43,547 bases of DNA from Candidatus Hydrogenedentota bacterium (GCA_016791475.1 JAEUWI010000057.1:1-43547); one strand, 5' to 3'; positions 16,371 to 24,594 are shown, numbered from the stretch's first letter. The notes: generated from the sequence alone by a model not told the origin. Translations and numbers: made by a program.

Positions 16371-18587
16371 ATGATCTCGCTGAATAAAGAACAGAAGGCC
16401 GCCGTTACGGCGGCGGATGGCGCCACGCTGGTGCTGGCGGGCGCGGGAAGCGGAAAAACCCGGGTCATCATCGAGCGCATGGCCTGGCTGGTGGAGGAAA
16501 AGGGCATCGACCCGCGCTTCCTGCTGGCACTGACCTTCACGAACAAGGCGGCAAAGGAAATGCAGGCCCGATTCGCCCAGCGGCTGAACACGGACCGCGT
16601 GGCGGCGTGGATGGGCACCTTTCACAGCTTTGCCCTCTATGTCCTGCGCCGGGAAATGCAGCACCTGGGCCGGAGCAAGAATTTCACCGTGTTTGACTCC
16701 GCCGACCAGTTGAGCGTCATGAAGCGGATGGTCAATGACCTGCCCGACGCCCTGGCCAAGGTCTCGCCCCGGGATGCCCTCCAGTGGATCAGCAATCTCA
16801 AGCAGGAAGTCGAGTCCCCCGATTCCGCGACGGAGGCGAAAGACGCCACGGAAGAGGCTCTGCGTATTCTGTGGGTGAAGTACCACGACGCGCTGAAGGC
16901 GGCCTCCGCTGTGGATTTTGACGATTTGCTGGTACTGCTGGTGGAGCTGCTGCGGGATCACCCCGAAGTTCGTGAACGCTATCAGCAACGCTATCGCCAC
17001 ATTCTGGTGGACGAATACCAGGACACCAATCGCGCCCAGTACTTGATTGCTCGGAACCTGAGTGGGGGCTACGGCAATATTTTCGCCGTGGGCGACGAAG
17101 ACCAGAGCATTTACTCCTGGCGCGGCGCGGACATCAACAACATCCTCGACTTCGCCCAGGATTTTCCCGACGCGTCGGTGGTGCGCCTGGAGCAGAACTA
17201 CCGCAGCACGCAGGCCATCCTCGATGTGGCCAACAACGTGGTGAAGAACAATATCAATCGACTTGGGAAGACCCTTCGCACGGAAAATTGCAAGGGCGAC
17301 CGGGTGGGCTTTTACCTGGCGGAATCGGGCGAAGAAGAAGCCCGCTTCGTCATGCGGGACATGCTCGAAAAGGGCCACGCCCCCAGCCAGGTGGCGGTGC
17401 TCTACCGCACCAACAACCAGGCCCGGCTGGTAGAAGAGGCGCTACGCAACAAGGGCGTGAACTATACCGTCGTGGGCGGCATCAAGTTCTACAGCCGTCG
17501 CGAAATCAAAGATATCCTGGCCTACCTCCGCGTTCTGGCAAACCCGAACGATGACGAGGCCCTCCGCCGCATTATGAATGTGCCCGCGCGCGGGATCGGT
17601 GCGACCACCCAGGAACGCCTGGACGAGTATGCGGCCCTGCGGAAGTGCCCCCTGCTTCAAGTCTTGCGAGAGATTGATCTGGACGAGACATTGCCGGGAC
17701 GGGCCCGGAAATCGGCGGCGGATCTGGTGCAGCTTATCGATGATCTGGCCATGGACGCCAAAGAAATGGATCTCGCCGATCTGGTGGAGAAGCTGCTGGA
17801 GGCCACGGGCTACCGCAGCTTCATCCAGCAGAGCGATGAGAAGGATTTCCGCACCCGCCTGGAATCGCTGGACGAGTTTGTGGTTTCCTGCAAGGCCCGG
17901 GACAGCAAAGGAGAAAAGGGGCTCCTGCCTTTCCTGCAGGATCTCTCGCTGCTGGCCGATGTGGATGGCTGGGACGAATCGACGCCCGCGGTGACCCTCA
18001 TGTCGATCCATGCCTCGAAGGGCCTGGAGTTTGACTATGTCTACCTGATTGGCTTGGAGGAGGGCCTCCTCCCCTTCGGCGTCGATTTTGACAGTGGCGC
18101 CGACCTGGAGGAGGAACGACGGCTCTGCTATGTGGCGATGACCCGCGCGCGCAAGGGCCTCGTGTTGACGGCAGCCGCCTCGCGCATGCTTTATGGGCAG
18201 ACCCACAATAACCGCAGGCTCTCCCGCTTCCTCGAAGAGGCGGGCTCGGATCGCCTGGAACGGCTCAATGATGACCTGCCCACGCCCCGGCAACGCCTGT
18301 CCTCCTTCACGCCGCCGACAGCGCGGTCGAGTTCGCGCCCCGCGCAGACTTCCGCGTCGGCGGCTTCGAACTCCTTTTCGCTGGAGCCCTCCCGGGGCGG
18401 CGCCGAATCGGGCGGAATGCGCATCGGAACGCGGGTGCGCCATGCCAAGTTCGGGCCGGGCATTGTGATGTTTACGTCGGGCGCGGGCGACAAATTGAAA
18501 GTTCGAATTCGCTTTAACACGGGCCGGACCGCCATGCTGATGGTGAGCCAGGCTCCGCTGGAAATTCTGGAAGGAAAAGATCGCTGA
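16371..18587 (+). CDS. pcrA: UvrD/PcrA-family ATP-dependent DNA helicase
   Basis: A 738-residue superfamily 1A 3'-5' helicase for excision repair and clearing of recombination or transcription conflicts. Motifs seen are Q motif LNKEQKAAV (4-12), Walker A GAGSGKT (24-30), Ia TFTNKAAKEM, motif II DEYQDTN (214-220), motif III GDEDQSIYSWRGA, motif IV YRSTQAI, motif V TLMSIHASKGLEF and motif VI YVAMTRAR. The C-terminal 55 residues form a tudor-like domain (GTRVRHAKFGPGIV) as in PcrA, which contacts RNA polymerase. The stop overlaps the pheA start by one base (TGATG), implying translational coupling. Confidence 0.97.
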   Translation: MISLNKEQKAAVTAADGATLVLAGAGSGKTRVIIERMAWLVEEKGIDPRFLLALTFTNKAAKEMQARFAQRLNTDRVAAWMGTFHSFALYVLRREMQHLGRSKNFTVFDSADQLSVMKRMVNDLPDALAKVSPRDALQWISNLKQEVESPDSATEAKDATEEALRILWVKYHDALKAASAVDFDDLLVLLVELLRDHPEVRERYQQRYRHILVDEYQDTNRAQYLIARNLSGGYGNIFAVGDEDQSIYSWRGADINNILDFAQDFPDASVVRLEQNYRSTQAILDVANNVVKNNINRLGKTLRTENCKGDRVGFYLAESGEEEARFVMRDMLEKGHAPSQVAVLYRTNNQARLVEEALRNKGVNYTVVGGIKFYSRREIKDILAYLRVLANPNDDEALRRIMNVPARGIGATTQERLDEYAALRKCPLLQVLREIDLDETLPGRARKSAADLVQLIDDLAMDAKEMDLADLVEKLLEATGYRSFIQQSDEKDFRTRLESLDEFVVSCKARDSKGEKGLLPFLQDLSLLADVDGWDESTPAVTLMSIHASKGLEFDYVYLIGLEEGLLPFGVDFDSGADLEEERRLCYVAMTRARKGLVLTAAASRMLYGQTHNNRRLSRFLEEAGSDRLERLNDDLPTPRQRLSSFTPPTARSSSRPAQTSASAASNSFSLEPSRGGAESGGMRIGTRVRHAKFGPGIVMFTSGAGDKLKVRIRFNTGRTAMLMVSQAPLEILEGKDR

Positions 18588-19654
18588 TGCTGGAAGAATG
18601 CCGCAATGAAATTGACCGCCTGGATGGGGAAATCGTCCGACTGTTGAATGAGCGGGCCGGCTTTGCCCAGAAGATAGGCGAGATCAAGAAAGAGGCCAAT
18701 GCGCCGATCTACGTGCCCGAGCGGGAGAAGGCCGTGCTGGAAAAGCTGGCCCGCCTGAACGAGGGGCCCCTGCCCAACGGCGCGGTGCAGGCCATCTACC
18801 GGGAAGTGATCAGCGCCATGATCGCGCTGGAGCGCCCCATCAGCGTGGCCTTCCTCGGCCCGCGGGACACGTTCAGCCACATGGCGGCCATGCAAGTCTT
18901 TGGCGGCTCGGCGGAGTATCACCCCCTGCCTTCTTTCACCGATATTTTCACGGAAGTGGAGCGCGGGCGGATTGACTATGGCATTGTGCCCGTGGAGAGC
19001 TCCATGGGCGGATCGGTGAGCGACACCCAGGACCGCTTTATCTCCTCCGATCTCAAGATTATCAATGAGATGCTCCTCCACATCACCCAGAACCTGCTCG
19101 CGGCCTGCCCGCTGAGTGAAATCAAGCGGGTGTGCTCCAAGGACAACGCGCTGCTCCAGTGTCGCAACTGGATTCGGGCCAACTTGCCGGGTGTGGAGCT
19201 GATCGAGACGTCGAGCACGGCGGAGGCCGCGCGACGGGCGGCGAAGGAAGCGGGAACGGCCGCGATTGCCAGTAAGATGGCGGCCACGACCTACAACCTG
19301 AATCTGCTGGCGGAGCAGATCGAGGATGCGCCCCACAATTACACGCGCTTTCTCGTGCTGGGTCGCCAACTGGTCAAGCCGACGGGGGACGACAAGACGT
19401 CGCTGCTGGTTTCGATCAAGGACAAACCAGGGGCGCTCTTCAACCTGCTCGTCCCATTTTCCGAAGCCAACATTTCCCTTACGCGGATTGAATCGCGTCC
19501 AAGCCAGAAAAAGGCGTGGGAGTATGTATTCTTCATCGATCTCCTGGGTCATGTGGAAGACGAGCCGGTCCGACAGGTGCTTGCCCGGCTCGAAGACCAG
19601 GTCCACACCCTGAAGGTGCTGGGCTCCTTCCCCCGCGCCCCACAGCCCCTCTAA
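18587..19654 (+). CDS. pheA: Bifunctional chorismate mutase/prephenate dehydratase
   Basis: A 355-residue P-protein of phenylalanine biosynthesis. Residues 1-85 form the AroQ chorismate mutase helices (RNEIDRLDGEIVRLLNERAG). The prephenate dehydratase domain starts with VAFLGPRDTFSHMAA, where Arg-Asp replaces the usual hydrophobic-Gly, and includes VPVESSMGGSV. The C-terminal ACT domain (KPGALFNLLVPFSEANISL, then ESRPSQ at about 302) is the phenylalanine feedback site. The start overlaps the helicase stop by one base. An intrinsic terminator on the opposite strand begins about 60 bp downstream. Confidence 0.97.
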   Translation: MLEECRNEIDRLDGEIVRLLNERAGFAQKIGEIKKEANAPIYVPEREKAVLEKLARLNEGPLPNGAVQAIYREVISAMIALERPISVAFLGPRDTFSHMAAMQVFGGSAEYHPLPSFTDIFTEVERGRIDYGIVPVESSMGGSVSDTQDRFISSDLKIINEMLLHITQNLLAACPLSEIKRVCSKDNALLQCRNWIRANLPGVELIETSSTAEAARRAAKEAGTAAIASKMAATTYNLNLLAEQIEDAPHNYTRFLVLGRQLVKPTGDDKTSLLVSIKDKPGALFNLLVPFSEANISLTRIESRPSQKKAWEYVFFIDLLGHVEDEPVRQVLARLEDQVHTLKVLGSFPRAPQPL

Positions 19655-19714
19655 ACCCCTAATTATAAGACAGTTAAGCGCATGGTCCCCTTGCGCTTTT
19701 CTTTCATGTCTGGA

Positions 19715-19757
19715 TAAAAAAATACCGCCTGCCCGCGTTCGTGCGGAGCAGGCGGTA
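19715..19757 (-). terminator. Intrinsic terminator of the first small-peptide gene
   Basis: On the minus strand, TACCGCCTGC (19757-19748) pairs with its complement at 19732-19723 and runs into a seven-base T tract with two more T's nearby. It is a textbook rho-independent terminator 17 bases past the small gene's stop. Confidence 0.9.
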
Positions 19758-19773
19758 AAACTCGGTGTGCGAA

Positions 19774-19908
19774 TTAAAGCTCAACCGGGTCAAGACCGAT
19801 ACCCACGAGGATGGGGTTCAGCAGGCCGAGGATGAGGTTGGTGATGAAGGAAGCAATGCTGTTGGTGATGCCTTCAGCGATACCATTGAAGATGTCTTCG
19901 AATAACAT
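19774..19908 (-). CDS. 44-residue hydrophobic peptide, twin A
   Basis: A small gene not recognised from any known family. The peptide begins MLFEDIFNGIAEGITNSI and ends NPILVGIGLDPVEL, and it is almost wholly a hydrophobic or amphipathic helix with few charges. Its ATG is preceded by AAGGAG at ideal spacing within AAGGAGAAACGCGTC, a 15-base block identical to that of the second copy at 20344. An intrinsic terminator follows. Aligned with the 46-residue neighbour over 34 positions, about 13 residues are identical, including FE, FN, A, LI-G and PIL. Candidate roles are membrane-active peptide, small regulator of a membrane protein, or export substrate; sequence alone cannot choose. Confidence 0.75.
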   Translation of the reverse strand: MLFEDIFNGIAEGITNSIASFITNLILGLLNPILVGIGLDPVEL

Positions 19909-20000
19909 GACGCGTTTCTCCTTGAATTACACTTTTAGTTTGTTCCGTACCTGGGTGTTCGCGCCTCCAGAGCGCGTTCACCTGACCTTACAAGCACAGT
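19909..20000 (-). promoter_or_regulatory. Conserved leader of small-peptide gene A
   Basis: Read on the minus strand it holds GTAAGGT, then the hairpin CGCGCTCTGGAGGCGCG, then TACGGAACAA and finally the AAGGAG ribosome site. The same blocks in the same order precede gene B, although the sequence between them differs. No clear sigma70 promoter is seen, so read-through from gene B or a non-standard promoter is possible. Confidence 0.65.
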
Positions 20001-20116
20001 TGGAAAACGTTACACACATGGTTGGAATGACAGCGGCTGGTTTCCGAATGGCCGTCACAACGGGATTACCCCCGCTGAACCGGCATTGAATAGGCGTTCG
20101 GATCCGTCGTCCTGTA

Positions 20117-20160
20117 TATAAAAATGCCGCCTGCCTTCATTGAAGCGGAAGCAGGCGACA
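20117..20160 (-). terminator. Intrinsic terminator of the second small-peptide gene
   Basis: On the minus strand, a stem of GCCTGC-type sequence (20160-20151 with 20134-20125, one mismatch) with an inner CTTC/GAAG extension runs into TTTTTATATA. It resembles the terminator after twin A, sharing the word GCCTGC. Confidence 0.85.
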
Positions 20161-20203
20161 TTCACTGTACGCAAATACAGCTCAACGACCTCTCGGTACC
20201 GTA

Positions 20204-20344
20204 TCAGGCAGCGGGAGGAAGGATGGGGTCGATGATGCCGTAGATCAGACCAGAGATCAGGGCAGCGACGCGGTGAATGATCTCGAGGATCACGTCGTTG
20301 AAGAGGATTTCAAAAAAGCCGTCGTTTCCGTGGGGATTTTCCAT
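20204..20344 (-). CDS. 46-residue hydrophobic peptide, twin B
   Basis: Paralogue of the gene at 19774-19908. The peptide starts with a polar lead MENPHGNDG, then a hydrophobic helix beginning FFEILFNDVILEIIHRVAAL and ending GIIDPILPPAA. The ATG lies seven bases after AAGGAG in the same AAGGAGAAACGCGTC block as twin A. A sigma70-like promoter lies at 20529-20558, giving a 5' leader of about 180 bases. There is no classical double-Gly leader and no Sec signal cleavage site. Twin A lacks the polar lead, so the pair may have different partners or topologies. Confidence 0.75.
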   Translation of the reverse strand: MENPHGNDGFFEILFNDVILEIIHRVAALISGLIYGIIDPILPPAA

Positions 20345-20792
20345 GACGCGTTTCTCCTTAACTGAATGCTTGTTGTTCCGTAGTCACTGGTGAACGCGCC
20401 TCCAGAGCGCGACCACCTTACCGACCCACTGTGCAACCACTGCACGGGTTGGGTTGATACTGAAGCCTACACCACAGGTTAGGGTTTCTACCACAACTTT
20501 TGGCATAACACCACTAAACCTAGGGTGCAGCATACACGATCTGATGTTTAAATGTCAACCGTTTGGCAATTTTTACATTCAGATGAATTTCCAGGAGCAT
20601 CATACGCCCTAAGCTATTATATTTCAATGATTTAAGAGCCCCGCAGAGTACCGCGAGCTCATGGCCGCGCCGGAACCTCTCCCTCTTTTCTTAAGCAGAT
20701 TGCGAACTTTTCGGTAACAATTCACCCCGCTGGGATATACTATGGGGTGATTGCAAAAACAAGTTCAACGACCCAGGAAGTTTACCTTGACC
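20345..20792. other. Leader, promoter and AT-rich spacer between divergent genes
   Basis: Holds the conserved leader of small gene B, including the hairpin CGCGCTCTGGAGGCGCG near 20393-20411, its promoter at 20529-20558, and an AT-richer segment (about 20540-20640) unlike the surrounding GC-rich DNA. The start region of the SNase-like gene lies at the right end. No further small gene of the twin type was found here. Confidence 0.6.
20529..20558 (-). promoter_or_regulatory. Sigma70 promoter of small-peptide gene B
   Basis: On the minus strand TTGACA (20558-20553), an 18-bp spacer and TATGCT (20534-20529). This is the best consensus promoter in the neighbourhood, set in AT-rich DNA. Start of transcription would be near 20522. 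Confidence 0.6.
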
Positions 20793-21704
20793 ATGTCTCA
20801 ACTGCTGTTCACGTGCCGGTGCCGCCCCGCCTCTCTTGCCCTCGCGGCCTGTCTGCTCTTTTCCTTCATCAGCCCGGCCGAATCATTTCGCGGGATTATC
20901 CGCGCGGAGGGCACCCAGGGCGATCTTGTCACGGTGTCGCGCGAGGGCAAGCCCATGACCATCCGACTTTACGGCGTGGCCTGTCCCGTGGCGGGTCAGC
21001 CACTGGCGGATGGAGCGACGTCCCGCGTGCTGGAAGCGGCCATGGAATCGACGGTTACGGTGGAACTGGTCGGTCAGGACACGGCGGGCACACCGGTGGC
21101 CCGGGTGACGCTGCCCGATGGCAGGAGCCTGAATGAAGACTTGGTGCGGCAGGGTCTGGCCTGGTGGGACGCGCCGAACACGCCGGAAGCGCGGGGCTTC
21201 CAGCGAGCCGCCACCGAGGCGATTAGCGCGAAACGCGGGCTCTGGAGCACTCCGGCGCCGTTGGCCCCCTGGGATTACCGCGCCAGCAATGGCCTGGCGC
21301 CTGTGGCCTATCGGAAGGCTGACCCGGCCCCCGCGAAGCCAGCTACTCCCGCGCCCCCGCAACAAACGCCCACGATCCAGGCCAAAGGCGACGGCCAGGC
21401 GGAAGATTACTTCCCCGAAGACCCGGCGGAGCACATGGCCCTCATGATCAAGCACCAGCCCAGGATCGTGTACGACAAGACCGGCAAGCCGGTGGGGCTG
21501 ACGGCGGATGACATTGCCTCGGTACCCGGAGCGAAACGCGTCGGGCTGCAAGATGGGGATATCGTGCGCTCGGTGAACGGCATCGCCCTGACGGACGAGG
21601 CGCAGGTGCTTGGCCTGGTGACTCAGTTGCAGGGCGTGAAGCAACTGGACTTGGCGGTCCAGCGCAACGGCGCCATAACGAAGATCAGCATCCCGCTGGA
21701 ATAG
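20793..21704 (+). CDS. Secreted SNase-fold protein fused to a PDZ-like domain
   Basis: A 303-residue exported protein. A signal peptide (about 1-31) precedes a staphylococcal-nuclease-like domain (about 32-150) with IRLYGVACPVAGQP and NEDLVRQGLAWW. The Arg of the first catalytic block is kept (R58), but the usual D-A-P-E is A-C-P-V, losing the catalytic Glu, and the second catalytic Arg appears to be Pro (GTPVARV). Nuclease activity is therefore doubtful. A Pro/Ala linker leads to a C-terminal PDZ-like domain (about 225-303: GLQDGDIVRSVNGIALTDE) reminiscent of GspC. The first ATG is chosen; a TTG at 20751 is possible. Confidence 0.8.
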   Translation: MSQLLFTCRCRPASLALAACLLFSFISPAESFRGIIRAEGTQGDLVTVSREGKPMTIRLYGVACPVAGQPLADGATSRVLEAAMESTVTVELVGQDTAGTPVARVTLPDGRSLNEDLVRQGLAWWDAPNTPEARGFQRAATEAISAKRGLWSTPAPLAPWDYRASNGLAPVAYRKADPAPAKPATPAPPQQTPTIQAKGDGQAEDYFPEDPAEHMALMIKHQPRIVYDKTGKPVGLTADDIASVPGAKRVGLQDGDIVRSVNGIALTDEAQVLGLVTQLQGVKQLDLAVQRNGAITKISIPLE

Positions 21705-21708
21705 GCTG

Positions 21709-22176
21709 CTATCGCGTAAGCCTGGGGTCGGGCTCGAATCGGGTCGCGGCCCCGATTTCAACCCGGCTGAAGTCCGGGTGCCGCGGATTGATGAGGTAAT
21801 TGTACTCGCCGGGCGTCACCACGCTGGGGACTTTCAGCACCGCCGACGCGTACGAACGCACCCACTGATCACCGAGTTGTTGCGTGGACAGCGCGATCTG
21901 AGGGCCATCCCAGCCGGCCCGCAGCACGCTCGTGTTCGCCTCCGCCACGATGGATTCGTCGAAGGTCACGGGTATAAGGACATGGGAACTGCGGATAGTC
22001 GCGAGATCGTCCAGATGGACGAGCAACTCCAGCGTTGCGAGGGAACGGGAACTGGAGACATAGACCATGGGGGTACCCGGCGAATTCCACCGCCCGCCAA
22101 ACTGACGCGCTCCTTCGCCGTCAAAGGCGCTTGAGGCATACTTCGCGCGGGTAATGCGAAAGGCCGTGATGGTCAA
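21709..22176 (-). CDS. RES-domain toxin of a type II toxin-antitoxin system
   Basis: A 155-residue RES protein. Characterised members deplete NAD+ and halt growth. The family pocket is visible: GGRWNSPG (R29, W30, N31), Y39 in VYVSSS and E50 in LATLELLVHL. A conserved NYLINPRHPDF stretch lies near the C-terminus. The length is normal and no inactivating change is visible. The start overlaps the end of the antitoxin gene by four bases, the usual coupling. It ends 4 bp from the convergent SNase-like gene. Confidence 0.92.
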   Translation of the reverse strand: MTITAFRITRAKYASSAFDGEGARQFGGRWNSPGTPMVYVSSSRSLATLELLVHLDDLATIRSSHVLIPVTFDESIVAEANTSVLRAGWDGPQIALSTQQLGDQWVRSYASAVLKVPSVVTPGEYNYLINPRHPDFSRVEIGAATRFEPDPRLTR

Positions 22177-22724
22177 CTGAAGACGCCATGCTCCATCCGG
22201 CCCAGCAAATGCTCGACTTCCTCAGCACCGGGGCCCGTGTCACAGTATTCAAGGGGCGTCTTTCCAACGAGCGCGCGTTTCGGCGTGGAAAACCAGTGGC
22301 GGGCTTTTTCCAAATCTTCGAAGATATCCAGGCTGCGCTGGAAGGCCGAGGCAACTCGCAGGAGCCCCTCGGACTCGTCGGGCTTGAAGCGACGTCGCCG
22401 CGCCAGGGTACGAAGGGGCACGCCGACCGCCCGGGCCAAGGCATCGTTGGAGACCGAGAGCGCCTGACGCAAGCGATCAAACGCCTCTCGACTCAGGCCG
22501 GCACGCATGACGTCTCGTATTCCGTCGAGCGTGGCTTCGGCCCCCTCCATTGGGCGCCCCTCCAGATTTCCAAGTACGCCCCCATACCAGACGGCGGCCC
22601 CCTGCGGAACATGAAACACCCACGCGCCGCGTCGGCGGAACGCGGCACTCCGGGCGCGAGCGCTCTTCGCGCCCTCCCAGGGGATCAGTACGAGACCCAC
22701 GGGATCTTTCAGCTCTTCTGCCAT
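22173..22724 (-). CDS. Xre/MbcA/ParS-type antitoxin partner of RES
   Basis: A 183-residue antitoxin. The middle has an Xre-like helix-turn-helix (LRQALSVSNDALARAVGVPLRTLARR) and the C-terminus the toxin-binding MbcA/ParS domain (SLDIFEDLEKARHWFSTPKRALVGKTPLEY). It should neutralise the RES toxin and repress its own promoter. About 75 extra residues precede the HTH and are of unknown role. The ATG is only seven bases after the -10 box of a strong promoter and has no Shine-Dalgarno, so the mRNA is probably leaderless. Confidence 0.9.
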   Translation of the reverse strand: MAEELKDPVGLVLIPWEGAKSARARSAAFRRRGAWVFHVPQGAAVWYGGVLGNLEGRPMEGAEATLDGIRDVMRAGLSREAFDRLRQALSVSNDALARAVGVPLRTLARRRRFKPDESEGLLRVASAFQRSLDIFEDLEKARHWFSTPKRALVGKTPLEYCDTGPGAEEVEHLLGRMEHGVFS

Positions 22725-22731
22725 ATGTCAT

Positions 22732-22760
22732 AGTATAGCGCGCCATTTGGCTGGCGTCAA
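22732..22760 (-). promoter_or_regulatory. Sigma70 promoter of the Xre-RES operon, leaderless
   Basis: On the minus strand TTGACG (22760-22755), a 17-bp spacer and TATACT (22737-22732). The expected start of transcription falls at or next to the ATG at 22724. The near-palindrome around CATATG is a possible autoregulatory site. Confidence 0.65.
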
Positions 22761-22789
22761 TTGAGGCCCTGGCTGTCAGCCGAAGAAAT

Positions 22790-22826
22790 GGGTCTTATGG
22801 GTCTTATGGGTCTTATGGGTCGTGTG
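22790..22826. repeat. Second array of the 9-bp GGGTCTTAT repeat
   Basis: Three copies of GGGTCTTAT followed by a diverging GGGTCGTGT. The unit is the same as at the left edge of the window. It lies between the toxin-antitoxin promoter and the phosphatase-like gene. Confidence 0.9.
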
Positions 22827-22959
22827 GAACCTCAGTTTTCATACTGACTCATGCGACCCATTCTTCACCCTTCAGCCTCCCCACCGTGGATCCCGCCGCC
22901 CCATTGCTGCTACCCTTCCGGGGTGCGATGGTACCAACCTGTGGGGCAGGAGCCAGTCC

Positions 22960-23721
22960 ATGACCGAAGAAGTCCGAGAGTTGCTGCTTGAAGCGGGGAG
23001 CCTGCTGAAGGCCCGCTACTTCGATCCGCCCCTGTGCGACGTCAAGGCCCGCCGCGAACTGGTCACGGAAACGGACCGGGAGATCGGGCGGATGATCGTG
23101 GAGCGACTGCGCAAGCTCTTTCCGGGGGATGGTATACGGGGGGAAGACCTGGGCCGGGCTCAGGGACATTCAGGCGGAAACTGGATCATCGATCCCATCG
23201 ACGGCACCTCCAATTACCTCATGGGCAAGCCCTATTTCGCCATTTCCATGGCCCGGGAGCAAGGCGACAAGATCACCGAGGCCTACGTCTACAATCCGGT
23301 AAGCGGTGAACTCTACCACGCGGACAAGGGCAAGAAGGGCGCTTTCCTCAACGGCCAGCGCATCAGCCCCTCCCCCACCACCGATATCCGCGACTCCCTT
23401 GTGGCATTTGGCTTCAGCGCCAACATGATGGCCATCCAGCGCTACTACGACGAGTGGAAACCGGTCTTCGATCAATGCGCCAAAGGTGTGGGCTGGATCA
23501 CGCCCGCCGTCACCCTGTGCAACGTGGCCCGGGGACGCCTCGACGCCTACTTCGATTTCGGCGCGAGCCCGGCGGGGCAATCCTCGGGCGGCTATATCCT
23601 CCAGAAAGCCGGGGGCGTCGCCATGGACTACGATAGCTTCGACCACTACGACTACCGCACGAAGGGGATCGTGGCCTGTGGACCGGGATTGGTGGAGGCG
23701 TTGAAGAGGGCGCGGAAGTGA
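22960..23721 (+). CDS. Inositol-monophosphatase-family protein lacking one metal ligand
   Basis: A 253-residue member of the lithium-sensitive phosphatase superfamily (inositol-1-phosphatase, CysQ and relatives). The metal-binding GED (61-63) and DPIDGTSNY (78-86) motifs are intact. The third motif, normally WDxAAG, reads PAGQSSGG (204-211), with Gly206 in place of the conserved Asp. The rest of that helix and the AGG turn are kept. Activity may be reduced or use a different metal arrangement. The ATG at 22960 follows CAGGAG. The long in-frame upstream extension is rejected as it is unlike the family. Confidence 0.88.
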   Translation: MTEEVRELLLEAGSLLKARYFDPPLCDVKARRELVTETDREIGRMIVERLRKLFPGDGIRGEDLGRAQGHSGGNWIIDPIDGTSNYLMGKPYFAISMAREQGDKITEAYVYNPVSGELYHADKGKKGAFLNGQRISPSPTTDIRDSLVAFGFSANMMAIQRYYDEWKPVFDQCAKGVGWITPAVTLCNVARGRLDAYFDFGASPAGQSSGGYILQKAGGVAMDYDSFDHYDYRTKGIVACGPGLVEALKRARK

Positions 23722-23766
23722 GAAATGTTGTTGATGCAGACTAAGGAAAACGGAGGGCAATGTTAC

Positions 23767-24594
23767 GTGGATAGGCGGCCTATATCTGTCACCATCGCAG
23801 GATGGTTCTTCCTGTTCGTTTCGGCCGTGTACGTAATTCCCCGTGTCGCCTCGGGCATCCCGACTTCATTCGAGGAAACTGGTGAATTTGTGAAGTTTAA
23901 TTGGCAACTGGAAACCCTGATTTTTGCGCTACTGGGAGTATTCTCATTCCATACCCTTCGCGGGAAGAACTGGGCCCGCCTCGGCTTGTGTGTCGTGTTC
24001 GCACTCGATCTCCTCCGGAATGTAATACTCGACTGGTCGGGTTCCTGGCATTCGCTTCATCTCGATATTCTCGGCGATCTACTTGCCGTCGCTGCGTTGT
24101 ACGGGCCTGGATGCAAGAGTTTTTTCTCCGAACAAGATAAGGCAACACCCCTGACCTACCAACTGGGTTCTGCAATTTGCTATATCGTGACTGTAGTTTT
24201 TTTGATGACCACGATTGCACTTCCATCCGCCTATACACGGCTGGAGGGTCCAGAGTCCTATAAGTATCTTCTCTTCGCCTGTGTCCCGCTGCTCACCTAT
24301 GGTATAGGAAACGCATTCGGCCTAGTTCTCAATCCCCGCCGCGATGTGGGATGGATGCTAGCTATCGCAGCAATCCTAGACGTCGGTTTCGGAGCCAGTC
24401 TTTATCTCCGCCAGGCGGGAAGTTTCGAGGCGGCGCTTCGCGGGGACGTACCCTATCTGACCATGAATCCATGGATAGCGCTCATCGTGGCGACACTCGT
24501 AGGCATGGCCGGTGTGGTACTCATTCGACAATCGTCGGCGAAGCCCCCCCTCTTAGCTTCCGCAGAGCCGACGACGAGTGAAAATGCAGATTGA
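23767..24594 (+). CDS. Polytopic membrane protein, unknown function
   Basis: A roughly 275-residue integral membrane protein with about seven hydrophobic segments (SVTIAGWFFLFVSAVYVI, TLIFALLGVFSFHTL, LGSAICYIVTVVFLMTT and others). I do not recognise a family. The GTG at 23767, nine bases after GGAGGG, is preferred, giving a typical RPISVTIAGW beginning. An ATG at 23725, three bases after the phosphatase stop, is an alternative. It follows the phosphatase-like gene closely and may share its transcript. Codon use is less GC-biased than its neighbours. Confidence 0.65.
   Translation: MDRRPISVTIAGWFFLFVSAVYVIPRVASGIPTSFEETGEFVKFNWQLETLIFALLGVFSFHTLRGKNWARLGLCVVFALDLLRNVILDWSGSWHSLHLDILGDLLAVAALYGPGCKSFFSEQDKATPLTYQLGSAICYIVTVVFLMTTIALPSAYTRLEGPESYKYLLFACVPLLTYGIGNAFGLVLNPRRDVGWMLAIAAILDVGFGASLYLRQAGSFEAALRGDVPYLTMNPWIALIVATLVGMAGVVLIRQSSAKPPLLASAEPTTSENAD

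Noticed and set aside
22822-22959. 46-residue N-terminal extension of the phosphatase-like gene
   Set aside because: No similarity to the family; CAGGAG before the ATG at 22960 gives the natural start.
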